Source: Eremomyces bilateralis CBS 781.70
Taxonomy: Eukaryota > Ascomycota > Dothideomycetes > Eremomycetales > Eremomycetaceae
Length of the DNA stretch: 64,000 nt
Assembly: GCF_010015585.1 (NCBI RefSeq)
Contig: NW_022985076.1
Coordinates: 550,764-614,763 of the forward strand
Direction: 5' to 3'
Position 1 is the first letter of the stretch; each line of letters starts with the position of its first letter. Under the pieces are notes generated by a model, which was not told the origin of the DNA, ran no database searches, and was given only the letters and a program-made list of their open reading frames with translations. The position numbers and the translations under genes were made by a program. Below, in pieces: positions 41,665 to 53,545 of this stretch.

Positions 41665-42792
41665 AGGACTGCCACATGACCATGAATAGGCCCACGCGCC
41701 ACTACATATTTGCTGTTTCGGTTTTGCTCTTTTTTCTTTTTCTTTCTCGGTTTCTAGTTCATCATGTTCGCACTCCAGTTCATACACGACTCTTCAGTGG
41801 CACTTTGGCAGACTGGTCGACTGAGGACAAATTCAATCCCCTAGTCACCGCGGATCTTCATGGCTCCAGCCCAGGCATTTGAATCTTTTACTCCCAAGCC
41901 TGCCATACAACTCTGAGCCATCGTCCTGCCTCGATGTTCAATTTCTTGCATCACAGGGGATGGGCGATGGCACTCGCCACAGCACGTTCCTAAGTCGGGA
42001 ATCCTCTTTTCAACACGAAATCCCGGAAATCGCAATGGCAGGAATATCCGACCAATCAACGGTGCTTCTTTCAGAGCTTGGGCAGACAAAGACGATCGAA
42101 ACCGAATAGCTGAGGCGCTGGTGGAGTGAATGAATCTTGCTAGGTTTGCGGAATCGCGACAAACGGGCACATCCAAAACGGAGAGCAACAGGCCGGATCT
42201 GGACGGAGCATCTTATCTTCTTCAACCAATTCTTCGACGGGTTTAGCAGGGAGAACGGACGGATCGGGTGGGGCTCAAAAAGGGCTGAGGGTTTCTGCGG
42301 ATTCAAATACGCGAAAATGGGGGTTAGTCAACCCTTTACAGACTGGACAGGCTGGGCAACGGGTCGGAGGTTTTTGCATCGTTATTCGATTTTTCCTTGC
42401 CTTCTTCCCCCTTTTCCTTTTCTTATATTCACTTTCACATTCGTTTTCCGGTTTTCACATGCCACTGTCTGTCCCTACCTTCATCTGGCTTTTCACTTTG
42501 AGTTATGAGAATGGGTGCATGGCTCCGCACGGATGTCGGGATGGTCTTCATTGTCTGGACTGGAGAAGGGCGGGAGGCACAAGGAGGGAGCGGTGGTGCC
42601 GCAGCAGGAGACAGAACCAACCAGTGAAGGCAGGGGATGGACAAGCATAAAAAGTTAAGAGAACACAATAGGAATATTACGGACGTTCCATGAATAGACA
42701 CTCGTCCTATTTCTCTCAATACTCTTCAACCTTGCATATTCGATGATAACATGTCGAGACAATCGATCCAAGGCATCGATGCACGGGACTCG
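41665..42792. other. Convergent 3' region between NRP1 and GGCT-like gene
   Basis: About 1.1 kb between two convergent genes. T-rich stretches (41700-41760, 42390-42450) probably belong to 3' UTRs. No gene seen. Confidence 0.4.
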
Positions 42793-43647
42793 TCATTGAA
42801 TAGCGTACGATGTGCTGTCGTGCAATGATCTCACTCCAGTGCTCCCATCTACTCCTTCCCTCTTCCCCCTAGACTCTTCCAGAGCCTTGGTAATCGCGCC
42901 GTTCGTCATTCTCCCTCTCGTTGGATCTTCAGCGCGGAGGTGTTCATCAACATCTATTCACGGATCAGTCACCCGAGGCACCGCGACCGAACATACTGAA
43001 CAGGGGCGAAGGAAAGGGTTCCACATACCGGCTATACCCTCTTCGAGCGCTTCCCCCAACCACCTCCGCATCTTCTCCCTCACAAAGGCATCAAAATCCC
43101 ACTCCCCCAAGTCCAGTTGCTCCACGCCAGCGACAAACACGTACGTCTCCGCCTCAACCACCTCCCCCTCCTCTCCTTGCCCCTCATCCACCCCCACCAA
43201 CTCCTCAACCACGCCCGCGTCCTCCCCTCCAAGCAACCGGACACTCACCATCCGCCGCTCATACTCCTCCCCCTCAAATATATCTAACAGCTCCACATCC
43301 CGCGCAGTCAATCCCCGCACCACGGTCCCCCGCACCTCTCTCTCCACGAACGCCAGCGAATCGGCCCCGAGGTGCGCCCGCTCGACCGCGAACGGGATGA
43401 TGCAGGGGTAGTCGGCGTTGCGGACCTTGTGGCGGTTGAAGCCGGGGAGGAGGGCGGGGGAGATAGTGAGACGGGAGTGTTGGGAAGGGGAGGGGGTCGT
43501 AGTGCCGTGGAGGACGCGGTGGAGGACAGCGGGGGCCATGAGGGTGCCTGGTAGGGAAAGCGGTGAGATACGGGGTCAATTGGGGGAAATAGGGCTGGGG
43601 AACGGGTAGATACCGTAGAAGAAGCATGTGGAGGTGGTGGTCGCCAT
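42793..43647 (-). CDS. Gamma-glutamylcyclotransferase/AIG2-like protein
   Basis: AIG2-like/GGCT fold protein; family members release 5-oxoproline from gamma-glutamyl peptides, but the substrate of this subfamily is unproven. Three exons on the - strand: 43647-43614, 43547-43029, 42953-42793; 237 residues. The N terminus reads CFFYGTLMAPAVL, with the YGTL substrate-binding loop; later segments are CIIPF and LLDIFEGEEYERRMVSV, typical of AIG2-like proteins, with an acidic insert (EGQGEEGEVVEAE). Intron 2 has the strong donor GTATGT; ignoring it would give a shorter C terminus ending at 42958. The exon 3 tail (DVDEHLRAEDPTRGRM...) is less conserved but closes the frame exactly. Confidence 0.85.
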
Positions 43648-44193
43648 TGTGCACGAGGGGGATCTATCCAGCTTTCAATAGGTTACAGAGGGAACAATGT
43701 TTATGGCTAGGACTTGGAAACCGTATATTATATTGCCGTCCACGTTATTCTGTACCAAAGGATACCAAAGGATACCGAATCAGTATCAATGTTTGAATCC
43801 GGGTGTGTTGATAGCCCGATATCAACTGTGATGGCGGGGGACAGGGATCGGTCATATATAACCAATCATAATCTAATAGACCCTGTCAAGCCACATATTG
43901 TGGCGCAGTCACTTGGCTCATGACGATCCCGCTCCATTCCGCTGGGATCGACATTTCCGCGCCCCTTAGACAATCTCCATCTTCATTTCTCGGTATTAGA
44001 AATTTCTTCCGCATTTTGCACGCAATCCTCCATATATTCCTTATATCCCGAATCTGTTAGATGTCCGATGAGATCGCAAGCCGTTTCACAGCCGTAACCA
44101 TGGGACCGTAACAGTCTCCCTACATATATATCCTCTGTCTCCTCCGACCCCTCTCTGCCACTGTGGACGGTGCGGACCCCCCCATCTGTCAAG
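43648..44193. other. Divergent promoter region, GGCT-like and PQ-loop genes
   Basis: No gene seen. A 10-bp unit (ACCAAAGGAT) is repeated twice in tandem at 43754-43773. Confidence 0.45.
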
Positions 44194-45228
44194 ATGGGCT
44201 TCGTTAATACAGCGGTGGGCTATTTGGCACCGCTTTTGTGAGTAAACCACCTAATAGAATCATCCGGTGACCGTGCCAGTCTGACTTCGATCGCAGTCTC
44301 ATCACCTCGCCTATTACCTCCTATGCCGACCAAATCCACTCCATCCACCGCACCCGCACCTCCGCCGGCTTCTCCCTTGATATTCCGCTGATCATGCTGG
44401 TATCCTCGATCCTCAAGTACGGAATCCCTTTCCCTCTTTCTGATCCCGCTCTTCAACCGCGACTGTAACTTACATCGGCGCAGGATCTTCTTCTGGATCA
44501 CCGACCACTACTCCCTCACCCTCCTCACCCAAGCCATCCTCATGATCTTCGTCCAATCCCTCCTCCTCCATGTCTCCTTAACCCATCGGCCGGCGACCCC
44601 TCCAAGCGTATACCAGCCCTTCTCCGATCCCCATCACCACCACCACCATCATCATCACACCGACCATACCACCGCCTCCGACACCTCTCTATCCGCCATG
44701 TTTACAACCCTCTTCACATCCCTCACCAGCCCCACGACGTCCCGCCCGTACAACTTCTGGCGCTGGCGATCCGCCCGCCCGTACTGGAATTTCCTCATGT
44801 ACTTCACCGGCGCCGTCGTCGCGATCCAACTCTTCCTCGGCCCCACCGCGCCGGGCCCCCTCTCCTTCGTCCAATCGACCCTCGCCCTCACCACCGAGGC
44901 CATGCTCCCGGTGCCGCAGCTCTTCGCGAACTATCAGCGGAAGGGCTGCAAGGGGTTCCGGCTCAGCGTGATCGTGAATTGGGTCATTGGGGACGCGTTT
45001 AAGATGTGGTGGTTTTTCATGCAGGGGACGGAGAAGGTGCCGGTGGCGTTTCGAGTGTGTGGCATTTTCCAGGCGTGCTGTGATATCGGGTTGGGAGTGC
45101 AGTATTGGGTTTGGGGGGAGGGGAAGGAGTATGAGTGGGAGAGGGAAAGGGCAGAGGAGAAGGAGGGATTGGGGGATGTAGAGATGGAGGAGAAGATATC
45201 TAGGATTCGTTCTAGGAGTTCAACATAG
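44194..45228 (+). CDS. PQ-loop repeat membrane protein (SLC66A2/Any1-like)
   Basis: Multi-span membrane protein with two PQ-loop repeats; relatives act at Golgi/endosome membranes or as lysosomal transporters. Three exons: 44194-44237, 44297-44416, 44484-45228; 302 residues. The first repeat is a divergent motif (SIHRTRTSAGFSLDIPLIMLVSS), the second a canonical one (VPQLFANYQRKGCKGFRLS). Hydrophobic helices are visible at LLTQAILMIFVQSLLL, NFLMYFTGAVVAIQLFL and FRVCGIFQACCDIGLGV. Between the repeats lies a cytosolic or lumenal loop with nine consecutive His (near 44630-44660). The C terminus is charged and probably cytosolic. Similarity to yeast Any1 (YMR010W), a modifier of phospholipid flippase loss, is suggested by layout only. 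Confidence 0.82.
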
Positions 45229-45551
45229 GCCAACATCTTGAACGGCTTTTTTGGTTTATTTCCAGATATTTGGGATGGATTGGTCAACGATGGGGCTTCA
45301 AGGCATTGGATAGAATAGACGCCTTCAATTGAGCGCTTAGATTTTGTGAGCGAATTTCATGTAACAGTCCATCAGGATGATAGATCTACTGGTGGTCTAG
45401 CATAGCCTTTAACGTTGTCATACCCGTTAACGTGATCGCTTTCTCTTTTTATTTCCTTCCTTTATGGCGCCGCGCAATGTCCAAACGAGAAGTCATATCG
45501 TCACATGCGAAGATGATGGTTGCCAACCATCCCTAAGCCTGCCAGGGGATA
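45229..45551. other. Convergent 3' region
   Basis: Ends of the PQ-loop gene and the nucleotidase-like gene meet here. Nothing else is seen. Confidence 0.5.
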
Positions 45552-47771
45552 CTACGCCGTAGAAGACACGAGCTTGATCCGGCCCTCAGTCGTCGGACAG
45601 ATTGCCTTTGATAGTTAGAAACGCTTCATGAATGAGATAAGTCCACATACCTTTGTCCAATCCACCGTAAACTCGCCGTCCTTGAGACTATCGCACAGTT
45701 TCCCCTCCACCCCAGCAATGCGACACCACTTGTGCATGACCTTGCGCATGATGGCCTTCTCCTTTTCGAACCGCTCCAAATCTTTCTCATCCTCTGTTTG
45801 CTCCTTCTTCCGCAATTCATCTAGCTCCGCCTCTTCCAACGGCTGACACTGAGCCTGGAATTCCCTCACCCTCGGTTCCCATCCCTTCCACGCCGAAAAG
45901 TCCATCCGCGATTCAGCGGGACTCGCGCTCCCTCCGAACGCCTGTTCTTTCCTTTCGACTGCCGGCGCAAGGGGGCTGGTTAGGATCGATTTGGTCGGCT
46001 CGATCACGGGGTGCGTGACGCTCATGTGGCGGGCGACTTCGCCCCAATGCTGCGCCATCGACATGCCCCAATTCTTCCACGCGCCCACCACTTTGAGCGA
46101 CATGAAGTACTGTCGTAGCATCATGGAGATGAGGATGCCGTTTTCTTCCGAGACGATTTCTTCCGCGCTGCCGCCTTCGGATTCGACGAGCAGGGCATCG
46201 TAGCCGTCTTTTCCACGCGCCATGTAGCCTCGCGTGACCAAGACGTACTTCTTCTCGAGGTCGATCGGCGCATTTCCGATGGATACCTTGACGATCCGGG
46301 ACGTGGGGGGCTTCGAGGGATCGAATTCTAGGGTGATATTGGAGACTTGGGGGAATCGGCCATCGAGCGCCGGGTACAGAGACACTGCATTCTCTAACGC
46401 GTCCCAAATGGCTTGTCCCGCCACTCGGATGACCATAACCGGGTCTTCAAATGGAAAGCAGTCCATGATGTCGCGGACTCTGATCGGCCCGGGAGGATAC
46501 ACTTGATCCCCTCTCACCGTACCCGCTGCCATTAAGCAACAGTCGCCTTGATAGTGGTGTCGCATAATATCGCACACAAAGTTCGCATAATTGCTTTCCC
46601 CCCTCCTGACCGTCGTAAACCTCGCGTCCAGAGGCGCCGCGGTCCATCCAAGCGGTTTGTCCAGCTTGGCCTTTAGTGCGTCCGTCAGCCCTGAGACCAG
46701 CTCTACCGTTTCCGGGTCGCGCTCGATAGACGAGATGACATCCCTCCGCACAATATCAAAGTCCCATTTTTGAGGACTATCCTGCCTCCTCCATGCTTGG
46801 ATGTAGCTCAACTGTTTGAAGTCCGAGCCGGATCGAAGGACATGGGTACCATTGATGTAGCTGTGGTTATAGTAGTGATCGTGGCCGCCGAGGATGATAT
46901 CAATCAATCCCTCCGGGCATTTCTCGGCCAGTTTGTTGTCGTTCGGCTCTCGTTGATGCGTAATGGCAATGATAATCTCCACGCCCTGCTCCCGAAGTTG
47001 CGGGACGAGCTCCTTCGCTGTCTCTGAAGCAGATTTGTAGATGATGTTGGGCGGAAGGGAGTTGATCGTTTGAAGCCATTCCCGCTCTCCAAGACCGATC
47101 AGACCGATCTTGATACCGTTCGAGGAAGTTATGATGTGCGTCTTCTGGGCATTGCCGATGGGAACCCCCTCGCCGAGTGCAGGATCGAGGATGTTAGCTA
47201 ACAGCCAAGGGAAATTGCATTGTGAGGCAAGGTATCGGAATTGATCGACGCCAAAGTCAAGGTCATGGTTCTATCCAAGTTCATGTCCAGTCAGCGAGGG
47301 TCCTCTGCAAAAGTTGAGTGGAAAACAAGCTCACCCCCACGCAGGCGCCGTTGGTTCCAATCTGATTCAAGGCATGGACCATATGACTGCCTCCTCGATG
47401 TTAAAAAGAGTCCGAAAAGTCGATATAACAGCGGTCACGGACTTGAGTAAGGATAGCCCGAGAGTAGAGGTTGGTGGACCCTGAGGAAAGACAAGTTATC
47501 TACCTTTGGTCACACTGCTTTCCAAGCTCGGATTGAACGCATCTCCCGAGAAAAAGGCGAGCAACTCTGGCTGCCCTTTGAACTGCTCATCGGATCTGTA
47601 GTGTTTGCAGAGGGTGATGAATCGAGAGAGGCCCCCACAAGGTTCTGCGGAGGAAGAATCGACATGGTACACGTCATTGTAGTGGAGGAGCCGGAGATCT
47701 GGTGGGTTGGAATGTGGTCCGCCGGAATATGTGACGGACTCCTCTGGAGGTGGAGGGTGTTCCCGGGTCAT
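45552..47771 (-). CDS. 5'-nucleotidase/calcineurin-like metallophosphoesterase
   Basis: Calcineurin-like phosphoesterase with a 5'-nucleotidase C-terminal domain, probably cytosolic since no signal peptide is visible. Four exons on the - strand: 47771-47504, 47390-47335, 47270-45651, 45605-45552; 665 residues. Metal-binding motifs run in order: LRLLHYNDVYHVDS, FFSGDAFNPS, GNHDLDFG, ITHQREPNDNKLA and LGGHDHYYNHS. The C-terminal substrate domain has RRGESNYANFVCDIMR, AAGTVRGDQVYPPG and RDIMDCFPFED. The final intron (45606-45650) was chosen because it restores the tail TTEGRIKLVS, which I recognise from fungal homologues; without it the frame ends at 45615 after a non-conserved tail. The natural substrate is unknown. 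Confidence 0.9.
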
Positions 47772-48350
47772 ATTGCTCCCGGTTGCAAAGTTCGAGGTAA
47801 TATAAAGGAATCAAGTCCCTGTACGTATGGTATCTGAAGATGATGTTTGTTGGAGATGAATGCTGACTGCACTCTGCAGAGGTCGGAGGAGGGCGGTCAA
47901 CGCTGTCAATTGCAGGCTTCGGATTGGTTGGTAGGGTGAGACTAAGCTGATTACTAGATACGGCAAGTAACAGGAGAATACACATACAGGTGACGACGCG
48001 TATATGTATAAAGTCTACAAAGCATTATAGAGCGAATACCCTCTCCTAGGAGGGCCTAGTGCGCAGCCCCAAAAGGTAGCGAGAAAGGTATGTCGCCATA
48101 CGATCTTAATATAAACGGTCAAGTAAAGAGTTTGTGATTGTGATCCACGAGATTGGATTCATTTTTGTACGATTATATTGACCTTTTCATGGAAACAAAG
48201 ACCACCATAGTCATTACAAAGGCTTTCGCACTGCCATAACCGATTGACAGATATTCCGGTCCACATTCCCGTAAGAAGCAGGTATCTCATCCCGATTCTG
48301 ACGCAGGGCAAGAAGTAAGAAATCATCTCAGCGTATAGCTCGTATGGTGG
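47772..48350. other. Intergenic, no gene seen
   Basis: Upstream of the nucleotidase-like gene and downstream of the secreted protein gene. Nothing recognised. Confidence 0.4.
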
Positions 48351-48812
48351 CTAGTTCGTTGCAGCATAGACTAAGCAACCAGGCTTTCCCTTCCTTGAAG
48401 GCCCCCCTCCCAAGCTATGGCATTCGACAGATTCCTCCACATCAACCGCGGTGAACATGCCCCCATCGACCTCTCGCCAGTGCAAATCGTCCCAATCCGC
48501 ATCCAGCGCTTTGGCGAAAGCGACATCGTATTCATGATCGAGATACGTGAACCCAGCGATCGAGTTGTCTGCCTAGAACAATTGAGTCTTGATATTCTGT
48601 TCGGGGCAATCGGGAAATCCAAGGATGGGAGCCGGGTTGTCGTTCCAGGCATAAACATAGCAGGGTGAGAGTGTGGCGGCCAGAGCGGCAGTGAACCCCG
48701 AGGTGTCGCGGAAGCTGTTGCATGGAGTCGCCGGGATGCCGTAGAGGAAACTGGAGGTTAGAGTTGAGAGAAGGAGGAGGAGAGAGAAAAGTATTGAAGT
48801 CTTTGAGTCCAT
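48351..48812 (-). CDS. Secreted protein with an in-frame TAG, unknown family
   Basis: From the ATG at 48812 the peptide starts with a signal sequence (ILFSLLLLLSTLTSS). The frame stays open for 79 codons, meets TAG at 48573-48575, then continues in the same frame for 73 more codons with protein-like sequence (GFTYLDHEYDVAFAKALDADWDD, then VEESVECHSLGGG) to a stop at 48351. Total would be 153 residues with five Cys in the mature part. A possible way out is an 84-nt in-frame intron, 48573-48656, from GTTTATG to TTGTTCTAG, which would remove the stop and leave 125 residues; its donor is weak and the removed part looks coding. Otherwise this is a recently broken secreted protein gene. No family recognised. 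Confidence 0.5.
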
Positions 48813-49695
48813 GTTGAGTGGGTTTCTCAGATGATGTTTTTTTGACTGAGCAAATTAGTGAATCGATCATCAAAGCAGGATTGAAAAGAACGGTCTCAAA
48901 CTTGTCAACAGGTATGAGTTCAGTACAACAAGCAATCGACTTCAGTGACACTGCGATAGGTACCTGACAAGACTCAACAAAGGAATAAAATGAGACGCAA
49001 GGTACCAGTAGAAAGGAGAGCCGGAGATGCCATTCCGAGTAATCCACGTAATGAGCCTTCCCTAACTAGTTCTAAGCTGTTCAATCCATGTTCTCCTATA
49101 CCGGCAATGATGAGAGTACCGTAACATCAGAGTTGTCAGTAACAGTCAGTTGTACATATCGGGTCACTGCCTCATTCCTGCACACTGTGGTTTCGATATC
49201 AGGTACACACTGTCACTCTATACCGGCAGCAGACCGTCATGTCCTTCCATTTCAAAGGTTGTGTGTTAACTTTTAGGTGATTGTTGGAACCATCTTGCTG
49301 TTACTTCAAATAGGTTGGAATCACGCCCTACTTAAGAGATGATACTTAATCAGGTTGCAGTTGGGAAGGCTGCGATGGAATCTGATGCCATTTCATTCCT
49401 AGTACAGTGAAGGACATCTTACTGTTAGCGTAACATATCTAGCCAATAGTTAGCCTAAATATTGTGTTTGAGGCGCCGACTAAGCAACGCTAGTATAAAG
49501 TTCCAGTATCAAGCAACGTCATTGGCCCGCCACCATGACCGCGGGGTCATCCTAAACCGGACCCTTTGACTCAAACAGTCGAGCAGGAGATTCTTCACCG
49601 ATCAACCAGACAGACATTAGGACTACACCATCTCAAGCTTTTCCCAACTTCTCCCAACTTCTCTTCTTGTACTTATTTCGAACCCTCGGTTCACT
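48813..49695. other. Divergent intergenic region
   Basis: About 880 bp between the secreted protein gene and the Ccdc124-like gene. No gene, tRNA or repeat identified. Confidence 0.4.
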
Positions 49696-50465
49696 ATGGG
49701 AGGAAAGAAAGGCGGTGAGAACTCCAGGAAGGTCGCCGGCAACGCCCGCAAAGCCGACGCGGCCGCCGCGAAACAGGCCGCCGTCGACGCGGCCGCCAGC
49801 GCGGCCGAGGGGAAGCAATGGCAGAAGGGCGCAAAGGATACCAGTAAATCGTGAGTAGCTTCCCTTGCCACCGATATACCTATACTTGGCTAGACTCGCC
49901 TTTTTGGGGCCACACTAGGAGAGCAAGCTGACGCACCACTAGGGAGGCCGCCGCCGCCAAAGCCGAAGAAGCCGCCCGTAAAAAGGCGGAGAAAGCCGCC
50001 CTTCTCGCTGCCGAAGACGCGGAGCTCCCATCCAAGAAGGCCGGCGGTTCGAAAGGCGCGCAGAAGAAGAAGGTCGGCCGCCCGGCCGGCTCGGGGCTGG
50101 ACACGGCACTCTCGTCTCTCGACAAGCCCGCCTCGTCGATCTCCGCGACCGGCATCGACAATGCGCTGGATGCGCTCTCGCTCACGTCAGGGCACGATGA
50201 TAAGCTCGACCGGCATCCGGAGCGGCGATTCAAGGCGGCGTATAACGCGTTCGAGGAGCGGCGGTTGGGCGAGATGGTGGACGATAAGTCGCTACGGCGG
50301 CAGCAGAAGATCACCCTTATTCGGAAGGAATTTGAGAAGAGCGAGGAGAATCCGTTTAATAGGGTGACGGCGACGTACGATATGAGTAAAGAGGAGTTGA
50401 AGGGGTTGAAGGAGGCGGAGAGACAGAAGGTGGAGAGCAGGTTGACGGAGGGATCAGGGAATTGA
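49696..50465 (+). CDS. Ccdc124/Oxs1-family coiled-coil protein
   Basis: Homologue of CCDC124, a ribosome-associated factor (related to yeast Lso2) that binds idle 80S ribosomes; the fission yeast member Oxs1 is described as a stress co-regulator. Two exons: 49696-49850 and 49943-50465; 225 residues. The N terminus MGGKKGGENSRKVAGNARKA is the basic ribosome-binding-type segment, followed by an Ala/Lys/Glu-rich helix (AAAAKAEEAARKKAEKAALL). The conserved C-terminal block includes ATGIDNALDALSLTS, DRHPERRFKAAYNAFEERRL and LIRKEFEKSEENPFNRV. Frame closure across the 92-nt intron is exact (K-S-E-A-A-A). Identification is firm; exact role in this fungus is inferred. Confidence 0.9.
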
Positions 50466-51043
50466 GGCGGAGCAAGGGGTTTGACGATATCAGATTATGC
50501 GTTTGAGCGGCGTCACGACACAACAGGAGGGATAAATGGCATGGCATAACATAGCTTCATAAGATCGGTCTCTTGAGGAGAGATATTCGACGTTGCCGTG
50601 CATCACTAATAGATCTCGATGCGTAACATCGGTTCTCCTTCCCAAGGAGAAGAATAGAGAGAGTAGCAGAAATGAACAAAAGAGTGCGACGAAAACAAAT
50701 TACCGCCCATATGGTTTGGTGCTCGCTAAATCGAAGAACATTCTGGGCCAGATGATCGTGTGCATCGGCTGTTTCCCGCCAAAGAAAAATGCAAGCCGAC
50801 CAGATGATGTCCGGTTTGGTCGATTCAATCCCGTACGCCGTGTAATGCTCTGATATGCAAATGGTAACTCCGCACACAATCGGCGAAGTTCGGCGACGGG
50901 TGGGGTCTCTCGCGTAAAAAGCCCTTCCAACGGCAACACCGCTCTTGCCGGGTCGTTCGTAACTCCCATCCCTCGCCAACAACAAAACACCGACGTAGAC
51001 ATCATCTCCAACGTATCCAACTCAGCGAGCATCGTTCCCCAAG
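50466..51043. other. Convergent 3' region
   Basis: Between the Ccdc124-like gene and the gene of unknown function. No gene seen. Confidence 0.45.
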
Positions 51044-51999
51044 TTAATATTGATATTGATATCCCCACGCTCCTTGTGCGTGCACTTGAGGCGGCGGCGG
51101 TGCCGATGGCGGCGCCTTGGCCCGTCCAGCAAACACAAAGCTACTGCCCCCACTGCTCAGCCTCTTGTCACCGCCTCTCCTCTCGACTGCCACGCCGGGA
51201 AATCCCATGGGTTCCACCGTCGTGCTCCGTCGCCTCTGCTTCTTCCTCTCTTCCTTCGGCACGGCGAAAGCATGCGCACCGGGCGCCGCGCCGAAGCCGA
51301 CCATGCTGCCCGCATCACGCGGGGAACTAACATCGATCTGCGCGTAATAATACTCCAGAACCTTCGGGTAGGTGCGCACGCATGCTTTCCAGTCCTCGTC
51401 GATCAACCGCTGGAGTTGGTCGTCGGCGATCCGGACTTGTTGGCGAAGCGCAGAAAGGAAGCTGGGATGGACGATGTGCGGCGGGGGTTGCCCGCGGTAA
51501 TGGGCGTACTGGGGGTAATATGGGAGAGCGCTGACGTGGGAACGGTACTCCTGTTTGCGACGATCGCGGAGGGAGTCGAAGGAGTTTGTGACGTGGGCGA
51601 CGGCGGTGTTTGTGGCCCATTCACTCGAAATGAGTTAGTCGATGATTGCATATTGCCAGTAGATAAGGGATGAGTTGGGAAACAGGAACAAGGAGGTCGG
51701 TTCGGGTGGAAGAACCCCACCGAGTATGAGGGAAGCGCAGCAGATTGAACGCCACGATATAAATTGAAAAAGCCAATCTTAAGCATCCTCCCAGTTGATA
51801 CCCAAGCTTGACGTGCGACAAGGTCTGGCGCAGTATAGAAAACTTACCGAACGTTTGTTAGCCATGTATCGATCCATTTATGCTCGGCTTGCTCGACGGC
51901 CTGTTGGAGCCGGTCGCTCTCATGGGGACACTCGGTCTCTCCAGGAGGGAGATGACCGCAGATGGCACAGTTTGGATGGATATCACCTCGGTGCGCCAT
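51044..51999 (-). CDS. Conserved-looking protein of unknown function with an N-terminal zinc-ribbon-like motif
   Basis: Two exons on the - strand, 51999-51848 and 51623-51044, joined over a 224-nt intron with donor GTAAGT, branch CGACTAAC and acceptor TTTCGAG; 243 residues. Residues 11-26 contain C-A-I-C and then E-C-P-H, a CxxC..CxH arrangement that could bind zinc. Helical segments follow (LQQAVEQAEHKWIDTWLTNV, VAHVTNSFDSLRDRRKQEY), then LSALRQQVRIADDQLQRLID and VLEYYYAQIDV. The C-terminal third is Arg/Ser/Pro-rich and probably disordered, ending WGYQYQY. I cannot name the family. The intact frame across two exons and good splice sites make it a real gene. A 207-codon open frame on the opposite strand is its shadow. 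Confidence 0.75.
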
Positions 52000-53462
52000 G
52001 GATGGCGAAGAAAATGTTGTCCCGTCGCAGAAGTCAAGGGGACGAGGGGAGATTAAATCGGCGGGGATGCTGGACGGGGAAATGGGTTAGACGGGGATCC
52101 CGTGGATTCGGCCCGTTAGCGATCCCGAATACCCAGGAGTTTCGGGGAATAAGACGAAAGATCCTTTGATCTCCGTTGATCGTAGAATAGGTGTGGCCTT
52201 TATCGGTCGGGATGATGGGCAGGAAGCACAACGCCCATGGTCGGCGATGGAGCACGGTAGGACGAGACAAACCTGAGATTCTTTGTTGATGATGAGGAAA
52301 GAAGGGTTGAAGAAGAGCGGCGGAAGTGAGCGAAGGGCGGCGGCAGCCAGACGGCACTAAGACGGGTCTCCGCGTTTGGCTTTGGCATGGTCCGTTGGGA
52401 CTTGGGCGGACATTAATGGCGGCGAGGTGGGCCGGTGGGAGGGGGAGAGGGGATTGCCTATTGGAGGTTTGCGGAGTGAGGGAGTCCTGGAAGTTGGTGG
52501 GAGGACGAGATGTCGATCGACCGCTTGGGTGGCTTGACGATGTGATTCGTGAAGGTGCAAGGCGTGACGGTGGTGAGTTGGCACCTCTGCTGGCTGCTTT
52601 GGCTTATCCTTTGGCTGATTCTTCGTCTCCAATTGGGGTTTCTTGGGCCTTGGGCTCCCTGCTCTGCTTCGCTTAAGCAATACGCAGACTTAGTAGACTT
52701 AGTAGAGGCACGTCGCCGCCCTCTTTTAGTATGGTGTTCTGGAGTATCCACAGGTCCGCGACAGCATATCACCACCCAGAGGCTTCCCACCGACGTTGCC
52801 ATGGAAGCCCATTGCGAGGCGAGACAAGTCATTTCCAGTCATCGAGATCCTGTCCTTCCGAAGCCATTTGTATAGAGTCACATGATTGTCTCGTTCGAGG
52901 TTTGTCAACACTATCTGTTGAATACCACTGCATCATGCATCTGGTGTGTTGATGTGTTGTCGGCTCCCCACAGCTCGATTGCCCACAGATTGCTCTATTA
53001 CCTAGACACTGCACAACACTTGCGCTGAAACTAAGGGGTTATTCAACATACTAGTAGTATAGAAACCAAAGCGGACAACATAGTTCTGGATTGAATATCG
53101 CCATAGACTCCCAATCTTTCCATTTGTCTTGAAAGGGATAGGTTGATAGGAGAAGTGCCCAAGTCTTGGAATAATGCATGTAAAATGGGGATAGCGGAGG
53201 GGTGGCCAACAAACAAAAGATCTGATGGCTCTACACCGCTCCCTCTCGGCTGGCCAACGTCCTCGCCAGTAGATATAAATGTGTAGTCGTAAGCCGTGAA
53301 TCATTTCTTGCACCCGGCTATCCAACCGCATAATTGTCTTCACAAATATTGCTCTGCGGTGAGCAAGCCCCTGAAGCGGGGATTATATGATTAGTCGGAA
53401 AATTGGGTTACCCAAATAAAATTAGGATATAGACCAAAAAATGATCAAACATCTCAACAATA
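52000..53462. other. Intergenic, 1.5 kb
   Basis: Upstream of the gene of unknown function, up to tRNA-Gly. Open frames around 52326-52676 (+) and 52357-52680 (-) overlap each other and show no family features. Nothing else found. Confidence 0.4.
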
Positions 53463-53533
53463 GCACTAATGGTCTAGTGGTAGAATGTGTCGTTGCCATC
53501 GACGCGGCCCCGGTTCGATTCCGGGTTAGTGCA
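53463..53533 (+). tRNA. tRNA-Gly (anticodon GCC)
   Basis: A 71-nt cloverleaf: acceptor stem GCACTAA/TTAGTGC with discriminator A, D arm with TCTAGTGGTAGAAT, anticodon arm TGTCG-TTGCCAT-CGACG with GCC in the loop, and T arm CCCCGG-TTCGATT-CCGGG. Internal A and B boxes (TGGTCTAGTGG and GGTTCGATTCC) are intact. There is no intron. A T6 run follows. Confidence 0.96.
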
Positions 53534-53539
53534 GCTTTC

Positions 53540-53545
53540 TTTTTT
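53540..53545 (+). terminator. RNA polymerase III terminator of tRNA-Gly
   Basis: Six consecutive T starting 7 nt after the tRNA 3' end, followed by more T-rich sequence. Confidence 0.85.

Noticed and set aside
42958-43028. Read-through C terminus of the GGCT-like protein
   Set aside because: A strong GTATGT donor and a branch site mark an intron, and the spliced third exon closes the frame.
51050-51673. 207-codon open frame on the + strand
   Set aside because: Antisense to exon 2 of the spliced gene on the - strand, which has better splice signals and composition.
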